A model generated the notes under the pieces. It was not told where the DNA came from and ran no database searches. It was given only the letters and a program-made list of their open reading frames with translations. From Impatiens glandulifera (taxonomy: Eukaryota; Streptophyta; Magnoliopsida; Ericales; Balsaminaceae): a stretch of 64,000 bases of DNA. Shown in pieces: positions 11,121 to 22,978 of the stretch. The first letter of the stretch is position 1. Each line of letters opens with the position of its first letter. The stretch is from positions 53,695,814 through 53,759,813 of the forward strand of contig NC_061866.1 in the NCBI RefSeq assembly GCF_907164915.1, in the 5' to 3' direction. The position numbers and the translations under genes are program-made.

Positions 11121-11601
11121 CTTCCAGTTTGCTTGGAAAAAGAATGAGAGAATCTTGTTTTTTCTTTTTATTATTACTACTTACTTATTGAATAATTAAG
11201 GGTTATTACAATGTTTCTTCAGTTTCTCTATACTGTCATCATTATTATATTATTAAGGTCACTTTTTAGTTAATTTATTTTTGTGAGTGAGATAATTTTG
11301 TATTTGCATTAACAACACATCCAAATTATAATATATATATATAATTAAAAGAAGAAAGAACATGTTAAAACACAAATATAACTACTTACTGAACATTAAC
11401 ATTATAGTGTTAAATAACAACCATTCCTCAAAAAGGCAGGCAGAATATAGTATCACACCAAAAGAAACAAAATGAAGTAAGTTTCATGACTACATATAGT
11501 ACTATCACACCAAAAGAAGAAATCAGCACATATGGTTACCAGAACATATGGTAATTAGATTTCCTTTTTCTGCAAAAGAGTGGATAAAAAAGAGAGGTTG
11601 T

Positions 11602-12594
11602 CTATTGTTGTTTTGCCTGCATGCTCTTCCATTTCTCCTTTAGATCCGAAGCCCTCCGACTTCTAAGAAATACAACACTCCCAAACTCTAGTAACTTCCT
11701 CCATGGTATATTCTTATCTTTTTTTGAGAATTTCTTAACCCCTATCTGCACCAGCAAACCATTATTTATCAAATTATCAATAAAAACAATATAACTATTT
11801 GTACCTTCAACATATATTTTTCTTCGGAACTCCAGCGAAATCTTTTACGGACTGATCTGAAACCACGAAAACCAAGAGAGGAAATTATATGATTATTACC
11901 AACACATACATAAGTCGGAAAATGCAGGAGAAGAAACTCACCGTTGTGGTTTAAAGTCACTTGAATTCGTAGTAGAGATCTTTCTTTGTTCCAGATTCAA
12001 ATCACCGTCGTCGTCCTGTATTCTTTTGCGTGAAGAATCAGCTGAATTCTCCAACTGTGCCTCCTCTTTTATTACTAGAGGAATTATATTCTGTTCTTCT
12101 TTCTCCTGCTGCTGCTCATCAACAATTTTGCTATCTCTTTCAACTAATTGGTCATTCTTCAATTGACCTGCAATCTCATCTAGTCTTTCAGGTGCATTCT
12201 GCATCTGGAAATTGACAGTGGGAGAACTCCTTATAATAAAACACAATAAAGTCTTCTTTGTATCCTCAACCAGATCATTTGTTTCATCCTTCCTTATAAA
12301 TGCTCGTCTGTATGTACAATTAGGACAGTAGAAATTATCCATGCCACCAATTGAAATACCGTCTGGCATGCATTCCTTATGAACAGCTATGGGGCAGAAC
12401 GATTCACGACAGACAAACAATTGACCACCACCCTTGTCGCATTTGATACAAAGGTCTTTCTCCGACATGTTCTTTTCTAGATATTCTTCGGGAATGGCAT
12501 GAGAACTACCACCTGGAGCCTCTGCTACAGCAACATAAACCATAAACCCATTTCTAAAAAAATCATAAACCCTAAACCCTACATGTCCTAACAA
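11602..12594 (-). CDS. PHD-like finger plus Myb/SANT-like protein, 5' end uncertain
   Basis: Three exons can be joined: about 12594-11942, 11856-11805 and 11745-11602 (CAACG|GTGAGT, TTTCAG|ATCAGT, TTGAAG|GTACAA, GTGCAG|ATAGGG). They read in frame to a stop at 11602-11604. The N-terminal part has a Cys-rich finger (LCIKCDKGGGQLFVC, then CPIAVHKEC, then YCPNC) like plant PHD/RING-type fingers that bind histone tails. The last two exons encode a Myb/SANT-like domain (RFRWSSEEKYMLKIGVKKF ... IPWRKLLEFGSVVF ... DLKEKWKSM) of the telobox/TRF-like kind, with its spaced tryptophans. A role in chromatin or telomere-like DNA binding is inferred. The open frame begins at a non-ATG codon. The first in-frame ATG is at 12541-12543, but GTTGCTGTAGCAG|AGG near 12530 is also a plausible acceptor, so an upstream exon may be missing. 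Confidence 0.72.
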
Positions 12595-12849
12595 TAATGT
12601 ATAAGACCTAAACTTTATATATTAATCACATTGCTTACTGAGCAGAATATGCAGGGAGAGAAGAAGATGAATAAACAGCATATTGATCTTCTGAGGGAGG
12701 AAAGGAAGGACAAACAAATGCATATTGATCTTCTGAGGAAGGAGGAATTACCATTCATTTTGGCCGTCCACAGCGATCTAGGGTTACGATTCTTTCTTCA
12801 GCTAAGAGGAAGAAACTTATCTGTAATTATGAAATTTTGTTGTTTATAA

Positions 12850-15364
12850 AGAAGAAAATTTATTATTATTATTATTAATTCTTTTTTAACCGAATGTATT
12901 ATTTTAGAAGTTTAAGCTATAAATATATGTTATAATAAAGTTGACTTGAGATTAATATATTATATTTTATCATAATAAAATGTTACTGAAATAAATGATA
13001 ACTCTTATCAATGCACATTTAATATGTTAATTCAGGCGGTTAAGAAATTGAATTTTTGGTGATTTTGTATTTAATATGTTAATTCAGGCTGTTAAGAAAT
13101 TGATTTTTGGTGATTTTGTTGTAAGTAAATGATCATTGCTAATTTGGAGATTAGTTTGATTTTGTATTATTTTAATAAGTATTTTAAAAATTATCTTTAC
13201 ACGAATACAAATATATACAAAATATTATTTATCTATAAATATTTTAAATAAAATTAATATTATTTAAATATAATTAATTTAAAATTAGTTTTAATTTGTA
13301 AAAATTAAATTAAATTTAAATTTAATGTTATCTTCTCGTGTGTTTTTCGACACTCACTTGAACCCTGAATTGACAATTGTGAATCAAAATTTAAGCTCTC
13401 AGTAAAATTAATTGTATTTATTATTATTTTTATTTTACTTTTGTAAGTATTTAAGTTTAAATAAACAAATTTATAAAATTGATTATATTTTTTTTATTGA
13501 ATATGAATTTTGTATTGAATGAATATTTATTAATGATTAATTTAAGCAATTTAGTAACTTTAAAATTATATTGTAATTTCATGATAATTTTTGTAGCTAA
13601 GTTATTTTCATTAGTTAAAAAAATAATTTAAAGAAATCGAATTTAAATTAAGGAAGGTGTATTTACATTCATAATTATTTCTCGTTTGATTTTATTTTTT
13701 CATTTTTTTGTCTCAAAATTTTTGTTAAATAAAAAAATAAATTATTTAAAATTTTAATTAATTTATTTATTAAAAGGAAGAAAAGTAATGGTAATTTCAA
13801 AATGACGGTTGCCAAATCTAACTGAATCTAACTGAGTGATCAGCAAAATCTAACTGAATCTAAGAGTGATGAGTGTAATAGATAGCAATCAGTCAAGGGT
13901 TTTATATTTGACTTGACAGTTTTTTTATTTAATTATTTTTATATTACGTAATATTAAATTTTGACAAGTGATGAAGAAGGTTAAATAAAATTATTTGTTA
14001 TTGTTTATTTTTATGGATAACTATCATAAAAGTTTATTAATTATTTTTATTTATTTATTCTTTTGAAATTAATAATTTTTTTAATAATTATATACAAATT
14101 TAGTAAAAAAATTAAGAGAATGAAAAATAAGAATTGAAGAGAATTAGTTAATAATTAATTATTTTTAAAAAAGTATTTGCATTTTTTTGGGTGAGAATTC
14201 ATTGCAATTTTTTATTAAAAAAAATATAAATTTAATAAGTTAAATTATTAAAATAAAATATAAATAAAATCTAAATAAAACAGAGTAAAATATAGGGTTT
14301 AAAAAAAAACAAAATAAATTTCTAAATAGAGTTTTCCTCCAACATTTTTTATTAAATTTTTTTAAAAGGAAAATAAATTTAATATTTAATGAAAGTATGA
14401 AATAAGATAATTGATTAAGTGTAAAATTGGAGTTTAATGTTGAAAAGTAAAAAAAAGAAATATAATTAATTATATTTAAAAGAGTTAGTTTAAATAATTA
14501 TTTTTTTTTTAAAATCATTTTAATTTTTTAACCAAAATTATAAAGTTTTTAATATGTTAAATAATTTAAATAACATCTAATATAATAAATCTATACAATG
14601 GCACTAAAATATAAAATATAAAATTTTAAAGCAATCAAATAAAATATTTTTTTAAATAAGGAGTAAAATTTGAGTTAAATAATGTAAAATATTTATAATT
14701 ATTTATAAAATTGATATTTAATGAAGGTAATAAATTATGATAATGGATAAGTGTGAATTTAGGTTTAAGAATGAGAAAAAGTAGACAGTAGATGAGGTGA
14801 GGTACGACGTGTTTGACGAAAAATCTGAAAATATATTTTTATTTTTTTACCTTATTATACAAATTTTTAATATATAAAATAATTAAAATTAAATATGGTA
14901 TAATATAACAAAATCTAAAAATGCATATAAATTTAGAGTTTTAAATAAATGTAAAATATTTGTAATTATTTATAACATATTTTTATAATAAATTTTGTAG
15001 TTGAGAAAATTTGATATTTAATGGAGATGAAATTATGATAATGGAGTAAGTGTGAATTTAGGTTTAATGATTACAAACGGTAAACAATAAACGAGGTCCA
15101 TAATGACAATGGATTAAGTGTGAATTTAGGTTTAATGATTACAAACGGTAAACGAGGTGTATGATGACAAATTTGAAAAGATATTTTAAGTTTTTTTACT
15201 AAATTATATAAAATTTTACTATATTAAATAATTAAAATTAACACTAGTCTAATATAATAAAATCTAAACAAACACAAACACAAACACACAAAATTTAAAG
15301 CTTTAAACAAAAAATAAAAAATAAAAAAAATAAAAGTTATGTAAAATCTTTTAAATTTCTTTTC
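12850..15364. other. Long AT-rich intergenic block with short tandem duplications
   Basis: No gene is seen. Internal tandem copies occur at 13018-13120 (about 60 bp around 'aatatgttaattcaggc', twice) and at about 14745-15185, where 'gtgtgaatttaggtttaatg' followed by 'attacaaacggtaaac' recurs with spacers. Confidence 0.6.
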
Positions 15365-15815
15365 TCATCATCTATATGTGAATTCAGCTCTCTAACCCTC
15401 TACTCTAGCTCTTCCTAAACTCCCTTTGCCGATCATGATCAAATCATCAGTATCTTTATTTTTCTTTAATCAAGAACAACAATTCTAGTCAATTCTTCAT
15501 CCACCTCAAAGAGCATTACAGTTGAAATCGTTTGTCAAATTTAAGTGTTATTCATCTTCAAATCCTTATATATTTAGGTTTTAAATATATTATTATGCCG
15601 TTTAATATATTTACACAAATGTTTTTAAAATCTCATATCTCCCTTCTCTCAATGAATAGAGCTTACAAATCTTTGATCTAGCTTTTCTCAAACTCTTATT
15701 GTCGATCAAAACGTGAGTGTATTTTTCGTTAATCAAGATCAACAACCCTACGTCTAATCTTTATTCATCTCAAAAAGCTTGAACTGTTTACGGCTGAAAC
15801 GTTTGTCAATTTCTT
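15365..15815. repeat. Diverged tandem pair of about 180 bp
   Basis: Segments at about 15370-15555 and 15640-15815 share ordered blocks: 'ctagct..tc..aaactc', 'cgatca', 'ttaatcaag', 'catc.aca' and 'gctgaaacgtttgtcaa' or its variant. They look like an old tandem duplication. No ORF is conserved between them. Confidence 0.5.
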
Positions 15816-15944
15816 TAAATTTGTATATATTTGATGTGTTGGTGAATACTCATTTGAATGACTTCAAAGTATCTCTAATAACATTTATAAATTTAGGTTT
15901 TAATTTGGTCTTTAAGTTTTTTTTTGGATCAATTGATAGAATAC

Positions 15945-16047
15945 AATTGTTTATAATATTTTACTTAATATTGAAATATGTAAAATTTGTAAGAACATAA
16001 GTAAACTGGTTATAATATTTTACTTAATATTGAAATATGTAAAATTT
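15945..16047. repeat. Tandem duplicate of about 43 bp
   Basis: A block ending in 'ttgaaatatgtaaaattt' occurs twice, about 57 bp apart, right at the left edge of the second copy of the 600-bp dispersed repeat. Confidence 0.8.
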
Positions 16048-16648
16048 ATAATTCGTGGCCGACGATCACATCAATTAAACAACTGTAACAACCAATCACA
16101 AACGTAGAACCACAAACATCATATTTGAATATATGCATGCCATTTATTATTTTAATCAATTAAAACAGAAGAAGAGATAGGACATAATAGAAGTTTATTT
16201 TTTAATACTTTTTTATTGTCATTGTTGGAAGAAGACAACAATTATAAGCCGCACACGTTTTTTAATGATTTTTTCTAGAAACAGGAAACCTAACAGAATT
16301 ATTTATTTTATAATAATATAAATATAAATATTAATATATATAATATTAAAATATATGTTTATATAACTTTATGAAAGATTTTTTTTTTTTAAATAATAAT
16401 ATATATAACAGTGTCCGGCGAGTATTCTTTAAAACCAAACCAAACCAAACGAAGAATGTACGACAGTAAAAATAGAATGAGGTGTGGGAGCATTCTAAAA
16501 AATAATGGTCTTCCCAACCAAAAAAATAGAGACTTATCCATGGAGTAATCTGTGGGGGGCAAAATTGTATCATTTTGTTATTTCACATTTGTTTTTTTTT
16601 CTGATGACAAATTCTAATTAGTTCAAACCATTTACAATAATTTTAAGC
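16046..16648. repeat. Dispersed duplicate, copy 2 (partner 8787-9400)
   Basis: Direct repeat of 8787-9400. This copy lacks the segment around 'gactgccctctcattttcat' and carries a small CCAAA expansion. Confidence 0.88.
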
Positions 16649-17640
16649 ATTGCCGAATATTATTCGGCATATTTTCAAGTCTTCAAGTTAATCTTAAAAA
16701 ATTAGATCTTTTTTTAGGATTCTGTTTTGAATAAGAGAAGGATGATTGTTTTGGAGTGTTATTCTGTCCACCTATGTTTTTATGTCATTAAGTAAATTAC
16801 AATCTAAAATCTAAAATCTCTTGAGACTCAATTAACACTAAAATGTATGCTATTTAAATGGAAAAACAAAATAATTTCGAAAGGGTGTCGGTTAATCCTC
16901 ATTAAAAGTGTGTTGTCATCTATATTTATAATGTTTGTATTCATTCTCCTCAAGAGTCTGATAATAAAAATAAAGAATAATGTTTAAATATTTTGAGAAT
17001 CTTATAATTCATTATTTTGTCATCTAATTATTTGAGATAATGTTAAAAGTTTTAAAAATCAAGAATGTCTAAACATTTGAGACCTTGTTTCTTTCAATAA
17101 AGTTTTTCTGTCAAAATGGTATATTAGATTTGCAGAGCCGAATAGTCTTTCACATCGATGATCATATATAAGTATGGTCGGATTGATATGATTGGTTTAC
17201 CTAAGTGTCTAATTATTCGGCGATATGTAGCATTTAAGGATAATTTATTCTACGTAAAAAAGTTTTCGCGAGCAGTCCAGATTCATTATGGGATAAATTT
17301 TCGATCAATTTTTGTGACGAGATTTGGTATAGTGTCAAAAGTCTAGTTGTAACGCATCTGAGTTTGCTTATGTTACTGTAGGTAGAAATGCCACAATTAA
17401 TGATATTTTTTATCATCGGTCTAGTGTTTCGTTAATTGAAATAAATATAAAAAAGATTAAACATTATGGAGAGTATTTCCATAATATTTTTTTTTTCTTT
17501 TAGTAAGACAAACAAGTGTCAATATCTGAACAAAACAATATGCGTTGGCAAGACATATATAGCTTTTATTTGAGACATTGCTAAAATTTGTTTGCTAAGA
17601 TTATTCCATGTGATTTTAGATGGGAGAAGTTTTAGAAGTA
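16649..17640. other. Unassigned, possibly decayed retroelement
   Basis: Contains short plus-strand frames with no clear domain. Because it directly precedes a dispersed repeat (17641-18000), it could be the body of an old element, but I cannot show this. Confidence 0.3.
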
Positions 17641-18000
17641 AAAAAATCATCTAATATCTCATTCTTTGGATGAAACGTTATTCATAGTGGATTTTTTACG
17701 AATGACATGTGAATGAAAAAATGTTCTATTATGATAAGTTGTTGTTGTATGTGTCACGAGTAGGTTAAATTGTCAACTCACTTACTTTTGTATTACCGTA
17801 GGGTGACTAGTATTTAAAATTTTTTTGAAGTATTATTGAGATTCATTGGGTGATGCGCGGATCTTTATATAGTTGTTGAAAAGTTTGAATTGATGCGGCT
17901 AATATGAGAGATCTACATATTGGGTTACAATCTCATTTATTGGTGGACTATCTGATTAAAAAAATATTATTGAACTTTCAATTATTGTAGTCGTTTAATT
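17641..18000. repeat. Diverged dispersed repeat, copy 1 (partner 41970-42345)
   Basis: Ordered similarity in direct orientation: 'ttggat.aa.cgttattca.ag', 'gtatgtgtcac', 'caactcacttacttt', 'gtgactagtatttga/aa', 'agtattattg', 'ttgggtgatgc', 'actatctgatt' and 'gaactttcaattat'. No intact ORF. Class unknown. Confidence 0.7.
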
Positions 18001-18420
18001 TGTATAATTCATAATTATATTAATTTTTATTTTATTACTATTTTTGTTGTGCTTAAAGAATTTGGTTCATTTTTAATATAAATGAACTACTTAAAAAGAA
18101 ATATATATATCTTTTTTAATGCCAACTTGAACTTAAATAGTTAGAATTACTTTTACATTTTATTCAAATTTCATTTCTACTTACCAATTCAATCAAGCTT
18201 TCGCCTCCAAATCAAAAAATAACTAAAATTGTATAATTATAAATAGGAGTGGATTGATATATATTTTCTTTTGATACTTAAACTAATAGGGCGAAATTTC
18301 ATTCCCTAGCTACACACCAAGTCGAGCAATTAATTATACGTACAATAATATGGGCTTTCATTCTTTCTTCTTCTTCACCAATTAGCACCACAACACTCCC
18401 AGCATTTTTGAGTTTAATGG

Positions 18421-18425
<5 letters not shown>

Positions 18426-18475
<50 letters not shown>
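18426..18475. repeat. (TA)n microsatellite
   Basis: About 24 uninterrupted TA units. Confidence 0.98.
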
Positions 18476-18476
<1 letters not shown>

Positions 18477-18817
18477 CATGCTATTTTTCAGAAGAGTCAA
18501 ATAAGAAAACCAACATAAGAATTAACAATTCATTCCATTAGCCATTGACTTGGCTTCTTTTTGAGAAGAGCAAACAAATATTTAACAACACACCAGATAA
18601 TTTAACATAGTTTTCTTCTTCTTCTTCTTCTGTCAATGAAAATCACTACTTTAAAAAGAAGGAAGAACCGGATTAGCTCAAAAGATTTATTCTACAACCT
18701 CTTCTTCTTCTTCATCTTCATTCTCGACATACTTCTTTTACCATTAATTCTTCACTTTTCTGCAAATGTAGTGACTAATTAAAGGCTAGCTGAAATGGAA
18801 CAAGGAGAAGGAGAAGA

Positions 18818-19633
18818 TCAACAACCTTTTCCCACATCATAATCATCATCATCATCATCAGCATCAAGATATTCTTGCTCCTCTTCAGGGACAGGCTGAA
18901 GCTCTGTCTCCCCTGCTGCTGCTGCAACCACCAATTTCTTATTCACACTGTCCTCGCTATCAAAACATTCATCATCTCCCTTCTCCTCGTATCTAACTAC
19001 CACCACCGGACAAATACAATGTTGCACACAGTAATCACTAACACTTCCCAGCCTTCCAATTTTGCTGCTGCTGCTTCTTCTTCTTCTCTTAGCCCCACCA
19101 AACCCTCGGCTCCCCATAATTACAGCACTCAATCCAAGCCTTTCTACCTCCAAACAAAGGCGTTCCTTCATGTCGTGATCTTTCACTATGTGGATCTTGA
19201 AAGGGATCTGTGCATCGGCAAGTGGCTGGGCCAGATCGGAGGCCTTGGCGGTGGTGAAATGATCGAAATCGTGTTCGAGCTTCTGCTGCGATTCCTCGGT
19301 TGTCGGTGCGGCGGTTGGTCCTTCGACGGCTCCCCAATCGGCGCCATAGAGAACGGAGGTGGGGCGGATATGGAGAAGGATGACGGCGTCTCCGGGGCGG
19401 AGATAGTTTTGGACGGCCCAACGGACAGCGAACGCACTCTCGTCACTTAGGTCTACGGCGATCGCAATACGGCGGTGAGCTCCAGAGGTAAGGGATGACA
19501 CCGACGACTTGGTAGTAGTATCCATGGCGATTGGCGATTGCGTTTTGGATACTTGAGAGATCGTTGTTGTATTTGGCAAAGATGAAAAAACTAGAGGACC
19601 CCCTTTTATGGTTATGGGCACCGTCTCTTTCAT
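18818..19633 (-). CDS. Universal stress protein, PHOS32/34-like, intronless
   Basis: The 271-residue frame starts at the ATG at 19631-19633; the open frame extends further upstream only through non-ATG codons. The UspA fold runs from about residue 45 to 205: RRIAIAVDLSDESAFAVRWA, then IKIHIVKDHDMKERLCLEVE-type sequence, AVIMGSRGFGG and GSVSDYCVQHC-PVVVVRY. The last two contain the GX2GX9G(S/T)-type nucleotide-binding loop, here with a basic/serine insert (KRRRRSSSS). The N terminus has an SP dipeptide (TQSPIA) of the sort phosphorylated by MAP kinases in Arabidopsis PHOS32, and the C terminus is acidic (DDDDDDYD). Such proteins act in the cytosol in stress responses. No intron interrupts the frame, which is worth noting because I believe many relatives have several. 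Confidence 0.9.
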   Translation of the reverse strand: MKETVPITIKGGPLVFSSLPNTTTISQVSKTQSPIAMDTTTKSSVSSLTSGAHRRIAIAVDLSDESAFAVRWAVQNYLRPGDAVILLHIRPTSVLYGADWGAVEGPTAAPTTEESQQKLEHDFDHFTTAKASDLAQPLADAQIPFKIHIVKDHDMKERLCLEVERLGLSAVIMGSRGFGGAKRRRRSSSSKIGRLGSVSDYCVQHCICPVVVVRYEEKGDDECFDSEDSVNKKLVVAAAAGETELQPVPEEEQEYLDADDDDDDYDVGKGC

Positions 19634-20330
19634 TTTAGACACTTGTCAGTTTTCTATTATTATTATTATTATTTCGCTATCAAAAATATCTTCAATAATA
19701 ATTAAAAAGTGACAAAAACCAAATTGGTTTAATCATCAATCACCGTTATGAAACTTTAAAACCTCCAAGATCTTATCAAATGAAACTTTAAACAAAATAT
19801 GTATTCAAATAGAAACTAGCAGCCAAAGTATTCAAATTGAAATAACAACTAATTAAACTATCATTTGAAAACCACACAGTTATTATAATAGAGGAGACAG
19901 GTAGTGATTATGAACCAAACTTCAATCAAAGATTATAGAAAGAGATCACTCTAATATGCTGAGTTTAGTCAACAACTTCCTAACCCTAAAACCAAGTTGA
20001 AGCTTTGATTTTTTCTTCAAAATGATCTTCACAACTTATACCAATTGCTTCTCTCTATTTCTATCTCCCTGGCCCGTCTCTCTTATATGTTCTTTCTGTC
20101 TGGTTACCGGTCCGAAGTCGTTGGGCCTTGCTATGCTTGGTTGGGCCTTTGGAAACCAAAAAGAAGAATGTATTCGGCTATAGGGGCTAGGTCTAGCTCA
20201 GCTGGCCTCCCTTTACCGGGCTGACTCGGTTGACTTTGTTTCATTTTGTAAAATAATTTTATTAAGTTAATTTTAAATAATATTTCTAATTGATTTATTC
20301 TATTTTATTAAAGATATCATTTATTAAGTA
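19634..20330. other. Intergenic; promoter side of the stress-protein gene
   Basis: No gene is seen. A GC-richer patch at 20040-20235 contains repeated TTGGGCC-type motifs. An (ATT)n tract lies at about 19655-19672. Confidence 0.6.
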
Positions 20331-21969
20331 GTATATGCACATTTTGTTTATGGTCACATATCATCTTGTATAACTTGATGAATGTATGTGTAAATTTATA
20401 AAACAAAAATTATCAAAATATACATCCTTGTCTATAAATACAGCAACCATTCATGCATGGACCTGCCTAGCTTTTAATAATATTTTAACATCATACATTT
20501 TTTAAGCATTATTAGTCTCTTGCATATAATTTATGTAAATTGTTATTGTATATTCATGACATTTCTTTTACAATTTAAGTCGGTGATAATCAAATTCGTT
20601 TTTACACCTATTTTACTCGGTAAGATTTTGGTTAAATAACTAACAATTAATTTCATTTGAGTAATTTGATATTTATAATATAACCTTCTTTTTTTTTAAG
20701 TATTGTAAATTTGTAATAACAACAAGCCTGTCTGTCAATCACAATATTTTAATTACAAGATCCCTGTTTTTAGTTGTCAACAAAGGCTGATCTTCTTGAT
20801 TATGTATGTTTTTAATAATGATTATAAAGGCGTGTGGGTATAAAACTTTGAATGGAACTCAACTCTAACTATTGAGTAATATTTCTTCTTCATTACCCTG
20901 CAATGCAATGCAATGAATTTCCTGTTCCTGCTAATTCATGTGATCTTCAACAACTTTGATCGTTCTTTTCATTATTAAAACAGAGTGTTAGATCCTTCCC
21001 TTTAGGATCGTTGTGAATGATATTCTTAACTATTATTGTAGTTGCCTCTATCTGCTCTTCAATGTTTCCTTCTGATTCATCTTCTTCTTCTGTGTCCTCA
21101 ACCATGGCCCATATGAATTTTCAAAGTCACCATTCGGTTTGTGTGGGCAAAGATCATCACCATGATCCAATCTTCCACAACAATAACAGAAATCAACAAG
21201 TTTCTCGTATTTGAATTGGATCCATCTGGGTTCCATACCTTCTCTTATCAAAGTAAATCCAGCTTTCAAGGGTGACTCCACCTTAACCATCACTTTCACT
21301 CTTACGTAGCTTCTACTTAAAATCTGTTCATCATTGTCAACATCTATCACTCTTCCCACTTTCTCACCAATCTTTTCCCCAGATTTTGCATTCAACATGC
21401 ATAAAGGAAGAGACGTAATTCTAACCCAAAACTGTACTTCTGAAAAGTCTACCTCATCAGCAGCTAGCGTATCGTCCCAATGTTTCAAATTTAAAATGCA
21501 GCCATCAACAGTCCACGGACCATTCTTTAATGCCCATTTCCTGTGGAATTCAAATTTGAGGTAGAAAGCAAACAGATTGTCGTCATACTTGTAAGCTCTC
21601 ACCTGTTTCAGAGGATACCAATTCATTTTCATCATTTTTTTTACTGCAGAAAGTTTGGCCCTCCCTTTGGTTATGATTCGTCCCAGGATAGGAGGTGGAT
21701 GAGGGCTTTGCATATCATGATCCATAACAGAGAGGAGATCTTTGAGAATTGAATCGTGGGTTTGTTTTGAGATCTGGGATATTAATTATTACATGGATGG
21801 AATTGGAATCGCTCGCGAAGAGAAAGTAACGGAAAAAATCTCTGTAGTATGTAAAGAAAGGAACCGTTAGATTAAGGAGACTGACATATGAGTAACGGTA
21901 AAAAAAAAAAAAGCGGTTTCGTGTTTCCTCATAATAGGAAAACCCTAATGGGCCATTTAGGAATTGTCA
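20331..21969. repeat. Segmental duplicate B, copy 1 (partner 28741-30530)
   Basis: About 1.6 kb, carrying the DUF4283 gene with its flanks, matches 28741-30530 in direct orientation with very high identity broken by indels. It begins at 'gtatatgcacattttgttta' in both copies and ends near 'aggaattc/aggaattgtc'. Confidence 0.95.
21048..21725 (-). CDS. DUF4283 / CCHC zinc-knuckle protein, copy 1, C-terminally truncated
   Basis: The protein has 225 residues from the ATG at 21723-21725. A DUF4283 domain (about residues 10-165) is visible through ILGRIITKGR, WALKNGPWTVDGCILNLKHW, VQFWVRITSLPL and KIGEKVGRVIDVD. A zinc knuckle CYCCGRLDHGDDLC (CX2CX4HX4C) follows at about 182-195. This architecture forms the N-terminal part of plant L1-type LINE ORFs and of solitary relatives; no reverse transcriptase follows here. 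Compared with the copy at 29421-30296, 112 bp are missing after the QKKK segment. This shifts the frame, so the acidic tail is replaced by MNQKETLKSR and a stop. Whether the truncated copy is functional is unknown. Confidence 0.8.
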   Translation of the reverse strand: MDHDMQSPHPPPILGRIITKGRAKLSAVKKMMKMNWYPLKQVRAYKYDDNLFAFYLKFEFHRKWALKNGPWTVDGCILNLKHWDDTLAADEVDFSEVQFWVRITSLPLCMLNAKSGEKIGEKVGRVIDVDNDEQILSRSYVRVKVMVKVESPLKAGFTLIREGMEPRWIQFKYEKLVDFCYCCGRLDHGDDLCPHKPNGDFENSYGPWLRTQKKKMNQKETLKSR

Positions 21970-22978
21970 ACATGGGCTACATTTAGAAAAACAAAAGAGT
22001 TTCGAGAATAAAACTTTGATATTAAATTTAAGAGTAATGAGTCTAATATATTATAAATTTAAAAGGCATATGATATGGAATAGTATCAAAATGTTAAAAT
22101 GAAAATTTAATTAATGTTAAGTATAAAAGAAGACCCATAGCCATATGATATGTAAGTAGTACGGATGCCATATCATGAAAGCAGTTGAATTGTATGGATA
22201 TGGATGTGTATGATCTTCTAACCCAATCTTCCAATATCTTCTAATAAGGCTGTGTTTGGTGGGTCCAGAATCCAAGATTAATGAGAAAGCGATTTATCGC
22301 TGCAACTGCTGGAAGAGTTTATTTATTAGGGACCACACCAAACGGTACCTTAAAAAAAAGCATGTTATTAAAGTTCCCTAAAATAACACACACAAACCCT
22401 ATTTTTATTTTTTAACGGTTTATCCTTACCGACGACATTTAATTATTATTATTAAGAAACCTCCTTTTCTTTTTTTCCCGCGCGCTGACCAAACCAAAAT
22501 GTGTTAGAGAGAGAGAGAGAGGACAGCAAATTAATTATTATTATTTGGTTTTGTCTTGTCTTGTTTAATCAATAAATAATAATAGTGTTATATTCCTTAG
22601 AGGAGGCTGATAGACAAAAGAGAATAATAATTTATCATCCTGAAATGATCCAAACCCCAATACCAAAGTTTTATTTTGTCCACAAGTACCCCCATTGTCT
22701 TCCTATTTTAATTTAAACATCAAATATATTATGATTTTTAATTTTTCAATCAAAAAACTAATCGAAGGATTTCTTTTAGTGTTTTTTGGCGATAATAATT
22801 AATTAAACTAATGTAAAGAAAAAGGACAACTATGAAACCGTTGTTGTGCATTGTTTTTTCTTTGTTTGATTTTTGGCAAAATATAAATGCACCAGAGAGT
22901 AGACCGGAGCCAACCGAACCAGACCGGACCGGGCCATTCATTTCATTGACCAATCAGAACTGTGAAAGCTGAAATGAC
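21970..22978. other. Intergenic between the DUF4283 copy and the cyclin gene
   Basis: Holds short (GA)n at about 22507-22522 and a small inverted-repeat element at 22254-22343 (separate entry). No gene is seen. Confidence 0.6.
22254..22343. mobile_element. Possible 90-bp inverted-repeat (MITE-like) element
   Basis: GTTTGGTGGGTCC at the left is answered by GGGACCACACCAAAC at the right, an inverted pair of about 13-15 bp. The ends are the GTTTGGT type common in plant hAT-like MITEs. Target-site duplications are not clear. Confidence 0.4.

Noticed and set aside
18875..19450. 191-codon plus-strand ORF
   Set aside because: Antisense shadow of the universal stress protein gene.
20180..20235. tRNA-like string with 'ggtctagctcagctggcctc'
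   Set aside because: The B-box-like and stem elements needed for a cloverleaf are missing.
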